Origin: Amylibacter sp.
GTDB lineage: Bacteria; Pseudomonadota; Alphaproteobacteria; Rhodobacterales; Rhodobacteraceae
Assembly: GCA_021775355.1 (NCBI GenBank)
Contig: JAJFHZ010000004.1
Span: forward strand, 1 to 64,000
Direction of reading: 5' to 3'
Length of the DNA: 64,000 bases
How positions within the stretch are numbered: position 1 is the first letter of the stretch; each line of letters starts with the position of its first letter. Below are positions 48,572 through 56,806 of the stretch, one piece after another. The translations under genes were made by a program, and so were the position numbers. The notes beneath the pieces are model-generated. The model made no database searches. It was not told where the DNA came from and saw only the letters and a list, made by a program, of their open reading frames with translations.

Positions 48572-50806
48572 TCAGAACTTCTCCGATGGTAGCTTGCGTG
48601 GTTCAATGTCAATTTCGGCTTTTTCGTCATCAACGTGGACTTCAACCATGCGGCCCCTGCGGGTCTTTTCGCCAATCTCAACTATAAGGCCAATCTTTTT
48701 AAGGCTTGGGTTAAGTCGGCTTAAGCTATTGGATAGATGCGCCGCTGTCTGCGGAATGCCCCTAAAGCTGCTACCCGATTCCTCATTGATGAGAGCGTGC
48801 AATTCGCCGAAAGTGCCTTCGAAGCGACTATTTGAATTCCCTTCCAAAACCTTGAGCATCGCAATAACCAATGGGTCATTCACAATGCGATCCGTCATCG
48901 CTTCACGTTGGCTTTGTTCAAGAGCCATCAAAAAGCTACCCTGCTGAAATTCCGTGGCAGGTTCAGCCGCTACAATCCATTTAGCAGCGTCAGCCATTCG
49001 CATGGACTTTGGTGTATCAACCTCATTTATGGTCTTGAGGGCGTGCGCCACACAATCAAAGACGAACCCCATAAAGCTCGGCAAAATCTCATCCAGCTTT
49101 ATGTTTAATTCCGCTTCGGTTTTACGCAATTGTTCCGGCATTGCTTTCAAGTTAATTTGGGCACTGCGTTCAAGTAGGTCGGGTCTATTTGCAAACTCGC
49201 CAATACCATTCATTATCACTGGGCGTTTGTGCTTCATAACCCGGGCTTCATCGTCGGTGTAATACTTACGCGTCACAAAAGCACCGCCCGTTGCCATAGT
49301 GCAAAGGGCATCAGAAATCTCCCAATTGACACTGCCAGCATTGTCAAAAACTAACAGACGATGTGTTTTTGCCTGAATGGCCAGATCATGTTCGGTTTTC
49401 GGTAAACGCATTTTTGCGACTTCTGAAGGATCGACAATCCGTTTAATGAGCTCGCAAATGAAACTTTTGCCGCTGCCCTGTTCGCCCTGAGCAAGCAAGA
49501 GCATGTAAGGGCCATCGGGATTAAAACAATTGAGAATAAATGCGACCACTAAGATGAAGTTAGTATCATCCAAACCAAGCAATTCCTGCAAGTCATTGGG
49601 ATCACCCCCTCTCTTAGGAACAATCAAAGGTAAATAACCTTCGGGTCGCCGAAAATTTACAGTAGTTTTTTCTGTCAGCTTCCAGCCATTTTTACCAATT
49701 TCAACAATTCGACCATCCTGAGGCCCAATATCAATGAATATTTTTCCATTGTATGAAGCAAACCGTACATGCGCTTCCTGAGTCGGGGCATCGAAGGTTG
49801 CCTTTGCTTCCAACACTTCCAAAACTTCTGCAATTGCCGCTGCCGCCAGTGGCGCGCCTTTTACTTTATAATATTTATGCTGGATAAACTGCCTAACAAC
49901 TGATGATTTAACCCGGTGACAAACCTTTCCGTTTTTAGGATCATTTAGAACAGCATAGCATTCACCTAGAAGGTCATGAAACAATTCAACACCTTGCTCT
50001 TCGAAAATTTTCAAAGCAATGGTTGATGCTTTCGCTTTACCATTACCTTTGGCTTCATCAAAACCCTTGGTCCGCGCACTTTTGGTCCAGCCTGAAAGCT
50101 CTTTACGACTATTCCCACTATAACCTTTGGGTAGTAATGCGTCGAAAATAACTTCAATTTCTGCGTCTTGAGCACCTGCGACAATTAGTTGGGCAACCAA
50201 TGCAACGCCAGCTTCGTGCGTAGAATTCCCCGACATTACGACTGCGGTGTTTTCGGATCCGACAAGCGCAATAAGTACTTTAAACTCTCTCGCATCTAAA
50301 ATCGGCAAAGTTTCCAAACCTACATCACAAATGGGGCTGCCAACCCAAACATATGGTTCGTTCGTTTCCGGATGAATAGAGGGGGGAAGAACCGTTTGGC
50401 GACCACTACTAAGGAAGTCGATATTACCTATGTCCGTTCCGCCCTTGATTGTTTTTGATTTAAGCTTGCAATCACTGTGTGCTTTGGCAAAAAATGTAAT
50501 GCCTTTCTTACCTTGTTTTGCACTGGGGCAATTCCCCAATAATGCCTGAACGGGCTCGACAAGTTTGTCATCATCCACATCCACGGCAACTAACGTAAAA
50601 CCATCATCTAACTTAGTGCCAAGATTAAGCCCTATCCCATGATTTTCGTATTTCAATAACCACTCTTGTTGTATCTGTTCATCAGGAATTGTGTTTTCAT
50701 AACTCTGCCATGATTTAACCGCTGGTCTTTTTGTGCCTTGTTTTATAGGCAGAGCTGATAAGTTAATGCTCCAGTATTGTGGCGCTTCGCTTGTGAAATC
50801 ATTCAT
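48572..50806 (-). CDS. bifunctional primase-polymerase with helicase-like ATPase domain
   Basis: 744 residues. The N-terminal prim-pol domain (about 10-180) has the paired acidic motif VAVDVDDD (D76, D78), an FLSSGRQTVLPPS block and a basic start (TKRPAVKSW). A middle region of no clear family follows. The C-terminal ATPase has Walker A GEQGSGKSF (441-449) and a Walker-B-like LLVFDNAG. Such proteins start replication of phage satellites, plasmids and integrative elements. It overlaps the next gene (50803) by 4 bases. Confidence 0.85.
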   Translation of the reverse strand: MNDFTSEAPQYWSINLSALPIKQGTKRPAVKSWQSYENTIPDEQIQQEWLLKYENHGIGLNLGTKLDDGFTLVAVDVDDDKLVEPVQALLGNCPSAKQGKKGITFFAKAHSDCKLKSKTIKGGTDIGNIDFLSSGRQTVLPPSIHPETNEPYVWVGSPICDVGLETLPILDAREFKVLIALVGSENTAVVMSGNSTHEAGVALVAQLIVAGAQDAEIEVIFDALLPKGYSGNSRKELSGWTKSARTKGFDEAKGNGKAKASTIALKIFEEQGVELFHDLLGECYAVLNDPKNGKVCHRVKSSVVRQFIQHKYYKVKGAPLAAAAIAEVLEVLEAKATFDAPTQEAHVRFASYNGKIFIDIGPQDGRIVEIGKNGWKLTEKTTVNFRRPEGYLPLIVPKRGGDPNDLQELLGLDDTNFILVVAFILNCFNPDGPYMLLLAQGEQGSGKSFICELIKRIVDPSEVAKMRLPKTEHDLAIQAKTHRLLVFDNAGSVNWEISDALCTMATGGAFVTRKYYTDDEARVMKHKRPVIMNGIGEFANRPDLLERSAQINLKAMPEQLRKTEAELNIKLDEILPSFMGFVFDCVAHALKTINEVDTPKSMRMADAAKWIVAAEPATEFQQGSFLMALEQSQREAMTDRIVNDPLVIAMLKVLEGNSNSRFEGTFGELHALINEESGSSFRGIPQTAAHLSNSLSRLNPSLKKIGLIVEIGEKTRRGRMVEVHVDDEKAEIDIEPRKLPSEKF

Positions 50807-51609
50807 CGCCCTGCCCCTCCTTTTGAGTTATCGATTGCAGGGCAAGCTTTAAATCGCATAACGCGTTTGCAGGACGAAATCGGTGGATTTGGTTTAATAA
50901 AGTTAGGAATGTCGATTTCTGAAAAAGTCGCCATTATCTGCAAAAAATCTTGCAAATCATGCTGCAGGGCTTTTTCAATCACTCTGGGTAACTTGGGTCT
51001 GGAATGTGGGCGTAGATAGTAGTCAAACCAGCAGACTACGTTACTTGTCCTATCGCTCTCAACATCATCATTCAATTCACCTATAAACAAATAATCTAAG
51101 ATGTATTCTGCGTTGCGGGTGGCATGAAATCTCGGGTCAAAAATTAACCGGGATTTTATGTCGATTACCACAGAATATGAACCCGTAGAGACGTTCATCC
51201 AATCGCCATCGGGCCGCCATGCTTTACAAAGCACGCGTGAAAATTCTGATAAGTGAGCCCGAGATCCAAATGGGTACCAATATTGAACCTGATTTGATTT
51301 AGGCGGATTTAAGGGATCCGGACGGGTATCCCAATCATCTATAAAGAAGCCAAGTTCCCAAGGGGCTGGATGCCGGTCAATATCATACGGCAACTCAATA
51401 CTCGGCCAAAAATCTGGATTTCGAACCCTGCACGCTTTTATCCAACCACCTATCACGGATTGGTATAGTTCCCGTATCTTCGGATCATGCTGAAGGAAGG
51501 GTAGTAATTCTTTTTCCCAGATTTTGTCTGTTGGGGTTACAGAAAAACCAGCCCACGTTTCATTGCGAATAACATTTGGTTTGTTGTTGGGTTTTGGATC
51601 ATGCATCAT
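50803..51609 (-). CDS. unknown protein of the prim-pol element
   Basis: 268 residues. No family recognised. Tryptophan-rich (WPSIELPYDIDRHPAPWELGFFIDDW, read in parts), with an acidic central part and a VVIDIKSRLIFDPRF strand. No membrane helix, signal peptide or HTH. It is tightly coupled to the primase (4-base overlap, ATGA) and itself starts 10 bases inside the end of the HTH gene. The position suggests a replication accessory or cargo protein, but there is no sequence evidence for either. Confidence 0.6.
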   Translation of the reverse strand: MMHDPKPNNKPNVIRNETWAGFSVTPTDKIWEKELLPFLQHDPKIRELYQSVIGGWIKACRVRNPDFWPSIELPYDIDRHPAPWELGFFIDDWDTRPDPLNPPKSNQVQYWYPFGSRAHLSEFSRVLCKAWRPDGDWMNVSTGSYSVVIDIKSRLIFDPRFHATRNAEYILDYLFIGELNDDVESDRTSNVVCWFDYYLRPHSRPKLPRVIEKALQHDLQDFLQIMATFSEIDIPNFIKPNPPISSCKRVMRFKACPAIDNSKGGAGR

Positions 51610-51811
51610 CGTGCCTTCCCCTAAAGTTGGAAATTGCAGTTACGACTTCAGACAGGACAACCCGCTTCCGCTTAGAAAACGGTTGGTAAGATTTAATAAG
51701 CCCGGCACTTTCAGCACGCCGGAGTGTGGATGCTGGAATTCCCAGCGCTTTTGCTGCTTGTGGCAGCGTTAGATAACGAGTTTGGTTATCTTTCTTGTTT
51801 TGATTTTGCAT
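51599..51811 (-). CDS. MerR-like / AlpA-type excisionase HTH protein
   Basis: 70 residues. It has the short winged-helix pattern RYLTLPQAAKALGIPASTLRRAESAGLI (read in parts), followed by a basic KRKRVV wing, as in excisionases and AlpA-type satellite regulators. It probably controls integrase or primase expression or directs excision. It overlaps the 268-residue gene and is part of the same minus-strand operon. Confidence 0.8.
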   Translation of the reverse strand: MQNQNKKDNQTRYLTLPQAAKALGIPASTLRRAESAGLIKSYQPFSKRKRVVLSEVVTAISNFRGRHDDA

Positions 51812-51889
51812 TTAAGCCTCACTAATTGAATGAAGCTAATCAATAATCACACATTTTAACGTAAAACCAAGGATTCAAATGGGCGGGAT

Positions 51890-52561
51890 TTAGTCCTTTT
51901 TGGCGACATTGATATTTTTTGACAGACGCCTAATTATGGATGCTGATCCATCTATTGGAATTTGCAACTGCGCAATAGCTTCTATGGCTTTTCGCATCTT
52001 GGGCTGGCTGAACCTATCCCAATCGTCATCAAGCGTTGCTCTAACGAGGATTATATCTTTGTCTTTTTTGAATTTTCTCTCTATCAATTTATAAAGGTTT
52101 TCGGGATCAATATTCCGCAGTTTATGTAATTCAGGAAATTGGGTTTCGATTACACTGCGAACAACCGGAGCCAGTTTTACTTTTTTCCGATTACCCGCAG
52201 ACCGACGTAGTTCATGAAATCTCTTGAAATATTCCCATGCAACTTCCTTTAATATCCGATGATCATCTACTTCTCCTCGACCACTTAAAACGGAACCAAT
52301 GATACCTGCTTTAGCGGTCTTAAGACGTTGTAATAACGCATCGTGCTCGATATCCGGGGAATGGCCTTTCACCAATGCCATCAATATGACCTCCAAAGAC
52401 GTTTCAGGTTCAAATCCATGTTCTGCAATTAGCTCTTCAGGATCAAGTTGACCGTCTTCACCAGTCCAAACTAAATCCTCCGGTCCGAAGCTGTCCTGTA
52501 ATTTAATAGGACCCTCTTTGGCCATTTTACGAAGATATTCTGGTATGGCATCATCAGTCAT
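51890..52561 (-). CDS. unknown protein at the right end of the element
   Basis: 223 residues, acidic at the start and basic later (FKKDKDIILVRATLDDDW). No family recognised. Leu/Lys-rich helices dominate, with no signal peptide or membrane helix. It starts at ATG 52561, 60 bases before the neighbouring GntR stop codon at 52622, and is likely the first gene of the element operon. It may be cargo. Low-GC codon use, like the rest of the element. Confidence 0.6.
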   Translation of the reverse strand: MTDDAIPEYLRKMAKEGPIKLQDSFGPEDLVWTGEDGQLDPEELIAEHGFEPETSLEVILMALVKGHSPDIEHDALLQRLKTAKAGIIGSVLSGRGEVDDHRILKEVAWEYFKRFHELRRSAGNRKKVKLAPVVRSVIETQFPELHKLRNIDPENLYKLIERKFKKDKDIILVRATLDDDWDRFSQPKMRKAIEAIAQLQIPIDGSASIIRRLSKNINVAKKD

Positions 52562-52621
52562 ATGCAGACGATATCCATAATATAAGAAAATTGCACTGCA
52601 GTATTTACAGCAAATGCTGGG

Positions 52622-53440
52622 TTATCTCGTGGAAGTGCAAACTCTGAGCTTCCGGTTGTTCTGTGGCACTACCGTCTGCATAAAAAACAAGGGATCATTG
52701 CGGACCGTATACTGCCGAATTTCGTACAATAGTGAAGGTTTACCCGTTTCCTCGTTAAGCTGGGCGGCTAACTTCTCGCTTAGGTGTGAGAACCTGATGC
52801 AACGATCAGTACCAAGGGGTGGCATACCGAACTTATCCTGAAATAGAATGCGAAGGCTTAAATCCCTTAATTCTGAAGTGGCGAAGTGCAAAAGCGGTCG
52901 AAACTTGGCATGGCCAAGGTAGATTTTGTTGTGAATACGAAACTCCGAGCCGATTCCAAGGATCCGCTCAATACAGATGTATCGCATTGCTTCACCGAGG
53001 AAATCCGACCAATCACCTTGCTCGCTTGTCTCGTAGACTTCTATTTCAACATCTATGGTTGGCAGGTAATTTTTCCCGTCATCATCAAGAAATAAGAAAT
53101 ATGCCAACTCCCGACCAATGGCCGCAGGTTCGCATACGAAGCTACCCGCTTTGCGTTTGCGTTGTATTAAACCTGTTTCCGCCAATCTGCGCAGTGCGGT
53201 TTGGACGGTAGATAGGCCGACTGGAAGAAGCTGGCTAAGGTCTTTTTCAGACGGAACACGATCTCCGGGTGTCCAATATCCGTTCTCTATCATCTTCAGG
53301 CATGCCTCATATAGGCGCGCAGACTTGGGTTTTATCGTTGGTTGAACCTTAAAATAATCAACCAGAATTGAAAGCCTGAAATCGTTTTCAGTCAAGTCAC
53401 GTACAAGGGCTGAAGCTGTATCATTCCACACCATTATCAT
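52622..53440 (-). CDS. GntR family regulator with UTRA-like ligand domain
   Basis: 272 residues. The GntR winged helix lies at about 35-105 (LYEACLKMIENGYWTPGDRVPSE, then LSTVQTALRRLAETGLIQRKRKAG). The C-terminal part (about 130-260) matches the UTRA/HutC pattern (ICIERILGIGSEFRIHNKIYL, SLLYEIRQYTV). ATG 53440 is used; ATG 53434 is also possible. It diverges from the TctC gene across 240 bases of AT-rich sequence and probably controls that transporter in response to its substrate. Confidence 0.82.
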   Translation of the reverse strand: MIMVWNDTASALVRDLTENDFRLSILVDYFKVQPTIKPKSARLYEACLKMIENGYWTPGDRVPSEKDLSQLLPVGLSTVQTALRRLAETGLIQRKRKAGSFVCEPAAIGRELAYFLFLDDDGKNYLPTIDVEIEVYETSEQGDWSDFLGEAMRYICIERILGIGSEFRIHNKIYLGHAKFRPLLHFATSELRDLSLRILFQDKFGMPPLGTDRCIRFSHLSEKLAAQLNEETGKPSLLYEIRQYTVRNDPLFFMQTVVPQNNRKLRVCTSTR

Positions 53441-53682
53441 ATCTCTCCATACTAATTGTTCAAGTTTAACAAATATTGGATTGAATACAATAAGAATAAC
53501 TACGGTTTTAATGCTTATTTATTAGTTTTTAAAATATAATGATGATAATATTACTATATCCCACTGATAATACTTATCTTTATTAACATTGAGATTTGAT
53601 CGTGAAATATTATTAACTTCGTAGTAATAATTAAGAACATCTCATCATAGAGGTGACCCATGTTTAAAAAGGAGAAACGGAC
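53441..53682. promoter_or_regulatory. AT-rich divergent promoter region
   Basis: 242 bases between the GntR/UTRA gene and tctC. It includes an imperfect inverted repeat TTGTT-N7-AACAA at 53456-53472 and long runs of A/T. GGAGAAACGG before 53683 is the tctC ribosome site. No confident operator was found. Confidence 0.4.
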
Positions 53683-54636
53683 ATGATTTCATTCAATCCA
53701 TTGCGACGTGTACTCGTCGCCGGAGCTGTCGCCACGCTGGGACTATCTACATTAACCAGCCCAGTTGCTGCCGCTGAGTACCCTAGTAAACCCATAACAA
53801 TGCTTATCCCCTACGGTGCGGGAGGAAGCACCGATACAATGGGGCGTGTATTCGCCAAAGCACTTGGCGATGTACTTGGCCAACCAGTTGTTGTCGTGAA
53901 CCGCAAGGGCGGAGGAGGTTCAGTCGGTGCCAGTTTTCTGAAAAACTCAGCACCCGATGGATACACTGTTCTTTTGGGCGGTGTGGACGAAATCACTGCC
54001 TGGAATCCGATTGCCAATGAAGTTGACTTCAGTGCTAAAGATTTCAGATTCATCGGAGCCGTGGCCAACTATCAAAACGCCCTAGTTGCACCTACAGATC
54101 AACCGTTTTCGACACTGCCAGAATTTGTTGAATTTGCCAAAGCCAACCCAGGAACGGCTGTTGTGACCCAAGGCGGAATGAGCGCCAAGTTCATCGACCG
54201 CATGGCAAAGCGCGAAGGGCTTGAACTGCGTGCCGTAAACGCCAACAGCGGATCTGAAGCGATGCAACTTCTTTTGGCGGGCAATGCCCTGATGTCATAT
54301 AGTGGCGGGATTCACGCCAATTATGCGGAGCAAATCGGTGTGCTTGCATCCCTGAACGAAACGCGCCTGTCTGGCTATACTGATAAGCCGACTTTCAAAG
54401 AAGCTGGTTATGATTTGGCCATGCCAAGTTTGATTGGGCTGATCGCACCAGCCAGTCTCTCGGATGAAATCGCAACAAAGCTTGTGGATGCACTTCGGGC
54501 TGCAGCAGAAGATGCAGATTTCTTAACCATCGTAGAAGAACGGCTGAAATCCAAAGTGGAAGTGTTGTCCGGCGATGAAGTTAGGGCTGTGGTCCAAGAC
54601 ATGGGCACAAAACTTGCCCCACTGGCAGCAGAATAG
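53683..54636 (+). CDS. tctC: tripartite tricarboxylate transporter substrate-binding protein
   Basis: 317 residues. The signal peptide ends at about residue 31 (TSPVAAA). The mature protein is of the Bug/TctC type: YPSKPITMLIPYGAGGSTDTMGRV at its start, a NRKGGGGSVGASFL loop, and a GGMSAKFIDRM block. It captures a di- or tricarboxylate (or similar acid) in the periplasm for TctAB. The neighbouring GntR/UTRA gene is its likely regulator. Confidence 0.9.
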   Translation: MISFNPLRRVLVAGAVATLGLSTLTSPVAAAEYPSKPITMLIPYGAGGSTDTMGRVFAKALGDVLGQPVVVVNRKGGGGSVGASFLKNSAPDGYTVLLGGVDEITAWNPIANEVDFSAKDFRFIGAVANYQNALVAPTDQPFSTLPEFVEFAKANPGTAVVTQGGMSAKFIDRMAKREGLELRAVNANSGSEAMQLLLAGNALMSYSGGIHANYAEQIGVLASLNETRLSGYTDKPTFKEAGYDLAMPSLIGLIAPASLSDEIATKLVDALRAAAEDADFLTIVEERLKSKVEVLSGDEVRAVVQDMGTKLAPLAAE

Positions 54637-54691
54637 CAAAACTGGGCTGCGGTTTTTCAATCGCGGCCCAAATTCAAAGGGAGGAATAACG

Positions 54692-55222
54692 ATGAACAAT
54701 AATATATCAGCTGCAGGCTCACCCACAACTGCCAATCTTTACTCCGGTGTTATTGTCGCCCTTCTCGGCGTCATCGCATTATTTTGGCTGATACCAGAAT
54801 TTGTCACAGGGGCAAATGACACCTCAAAGAATCTCACGCCAGGATTTATGCCGCGGGTTGCGGCCTGGTGCATGATCTTATTTGGAGTTTCAGTTGCACT
54901 TGCGGCCGCAAGGGTGATGTTTGGAAAAGAAAAAGCCATAGTCGAGGAGAGTGAAGAGAACGAAGAGCTGTCTTATGGGCGCACCGAGGTGATAAACACT
55001 CTCGTTCTAGTCATTCTGTCGGCGATTTACGTAAGCGCCCTCAGTTATCTTGGCTTTATCATACCCTCGACAATATTATTAGTATTCCTGATCTATCTCA
55101 CCGGATATCGCAATAAATTTGTTTTGGTTCTGGTGGCAATCAGCGTTCCCATCAGCCTGGAACTGTTACTTTGGCACATCCTGAAGGTGCCTTTACCGCA
55201 GTTTCCACTCATCAACTTTTAA
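54692..55222 (+). CDS. tctB: tripartite tricarboxylate transporter small membrane subunit
   Basis: 176 residues from ATG 54692, chosen for GGGAGG 8 bases upstream. Four membrane helices (about 17-37, 50-70, 103-125, 130-155). A GFMPRVAAWCMILFGVSVALAAAR segment is typical of TctB. It is part of the inner-membrane complex with TctA. Confidence 0.85.
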   Translation: MNNNISAAGSPTTANLYSGVIVALLGVIALFWLIPEFVTGANDTSKNLTPGFMPRVAAWCMILFGVSVALAAARVMFGKEKAIVEESEENEELSYGRTEVINTLVLVILSAIYVSALSYLGFIIPSTILLVFLIYLTGYRNKFVLVLVAISVPISLELLLWHILKVPLPQFPLINF

Positions 55223-55246
55223 ATCAAACTTGTTGGAGGTCTTATT

Positions 55247-56773
55247 ATGATTGAACAATTGATCGAAGGGTTCGCGGTCGCATTCACGTTCACGAACCTG
55301 TTTTTCATAGTCATCGGTATCGCTATCGGTATCCTGTTCGGCGTTATGCCTGGTGTCGGCGGCATCACGGCATTAACGTTGTTAATCCCCGTAACATTCT
55401 ACATGGCACCCATCACAGCCATTGCCTTTTTGATCGGCATTACAAAAGGCAGTACGTCAGGCGGGGCTATACCCGCAATATTGCTCAACGCTCCTGGTAG
55501 CTCGGAGAATGTTGCCACCACGCGCGATGGCTACCCATTGGCTCAACAGGGTAAACCTGAAAAAGCTATGCGCATGGCATTATATTCCTCAGTCTGGGGC
55601 GATTTCGCCTCGGATGTGGTGTTGATCCTGCTTGCGGCCCCTTTCGCCGCCATTGCCCTGAAGTTCGGGCCTGCAGAAATTACCGCCGTAGGTATGCTGG
55701 CCTTTACCCTGATTGCAGGCTTGTCATCAGATACACTGGCCAAGGGGTTGCTTGCGTCCGCACTTGGTGTTTTCCTCTCAACCATTGGGCTGGACAAAGC
55801 CGAAGGAACACAGCGTATGACCTTCGGTATCATTGATCTTTATGATGGCATATCGCTCAATGCGCTAGCTATTGGTCTGCTGGCACTAAGTGCTGTTCTT
55901 AGCCAACTTTTCGATTCCTGGCGTGATCCTATTGCCGCCAATATCAAACCCAAACCCTACAATAAGGCTGAACAGAAAATTACATGGGCAGAATTCAAAG
56001 CTTGCATTCCAACCTTGTTCCGATCAGCATATATCGGGACGTTTGTTGGCATGTTACCGGGTCTTGGAGTGACGCTAGCCGCTTTCCTCGGATACGGAGC
56101 AGCCAAACGCCGTTCGAAAAACCCTGAAGAGTTTGGCACCGGGAAACTTGAAGGTATTGCTGCAACTGAAGCCGCAAATAGTGCAGTGACAGGTGCAAAC
56201 CTGATCCCAACTATTGCACTCGGAATTCCGGGAAATATCGCAGCCGCACTTTTGATCGGGGCTTTTCTGATCCACGGTGTGACGCCTGGCCCGTTTATGA
56301 TGCAACAACATGGTGCATTAATTTATGGTATCTTTGCCTCAATGCTGATGGCTAACGCTGTACACTTGGTCGTAGGCCGTGCGGGCATTCCGATCTGGGT
56401 TCTATCCCTTCGCATTCCCAAACCAATCATCCTGTCTTGTGTAATTGTTCTGTGCGTCATCGGTGTTTATGTACCTTCGTCATCGTTCTTCGAAATCGGC
56501 CTGATGTTTGTCTTCGCAGTGCTGGGTTACTTCATGCGTAAAACGGGATTTTCGTTGGTTTGCCTTTTCATAGGTTTCCTGCTTGGGCCACTTCTGGAAC
56601 ATTCCCTGCGGCAGACGATGATCCTCTATGACAACAACATCTTCGTGTTGTTCACTCGACCAGTCGCACTGCCTTTTATGCTTCTGACGTTATTTTTTGT
56701 TTGGCGGTTTGGGTTCTATCACCCAGCGCAAAAACGCAAGCAACGCGCATTGGAAGCGGACAAGACTAAGTAA
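55247..56773 (+). CDS. tctA: tripartite tricarboxylate transporter large membrane subunit
   Basis: 508 residues with about twelve membrane helices. The GVMPGVGGITALTLL motif and the GITKGSTSGGAIPAILLNAPG motif are TctA signatures, repeated in the second half (GMLPGLGVTLAAFLGYGAAKR and GIPGNIAAALLIGAF). It is the sodium-coupled permease of the TctABC system. Thirty-three bases separate it from the DUF3604 gene, so both are probably co-transcribed. Confidence 0.92.
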   Translation: MIEQLIEGFAVAFTFTNLFFIVIGIAIGILFGVMPGVGGITALTLLIPVTFYMAPITAIAFLIGITKGSTSGGAIPAILLNAPGSSENVATTRDGYPLAQQGKPEKAMRMALYSSVWGDFASDVVLILLAAPFAAIALKFGPAEITAVGMLAFTLIAGLSSDTLAKGLLASALGVFLSTIGLDKAEGTQRMTFGIIDLYDGISLNALAIGLLALSAVLSQLFDSWRDPIAANIKPKPYNKAEQKITWAEFKACIPTLFRSAYIGTFVGMLPGLGVTLAAFLGYGAAKRRSKNPEEFGTGKLEGIAATEAANSAVTGANLIPTIALGIPGNIAAALLIGAFLIHGVTPGPFMMQQHGALIYGIFASMLMANAVHLVVGRAGIPIWVLSLRIPKPIILSCVIVLCVIGVYVPSSSFFEIGLMFVFAVLGYFMRKTGFSLVCLFIGFLLGPLLEHSLRQTMILYDNNIFVLFTRPVALPFMLLTLFFVWRFGFYHPAQKRKQRALEADKTK

Positions 56774-56806
56774 ATTCGACCACAGTCAATACATAAGGTA
56801 TGAAAA

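Noticed and set aside
46717..52625. Search for att direct repeats at the element ends
   Set aside because: No shared sequence of 12 bp or more was found by eye between the left gap and the right end; a 9-bp inverted ATGCAGACG/CGTCTGCAT at 52562-52681 seems too short and inverted to be an att pair.
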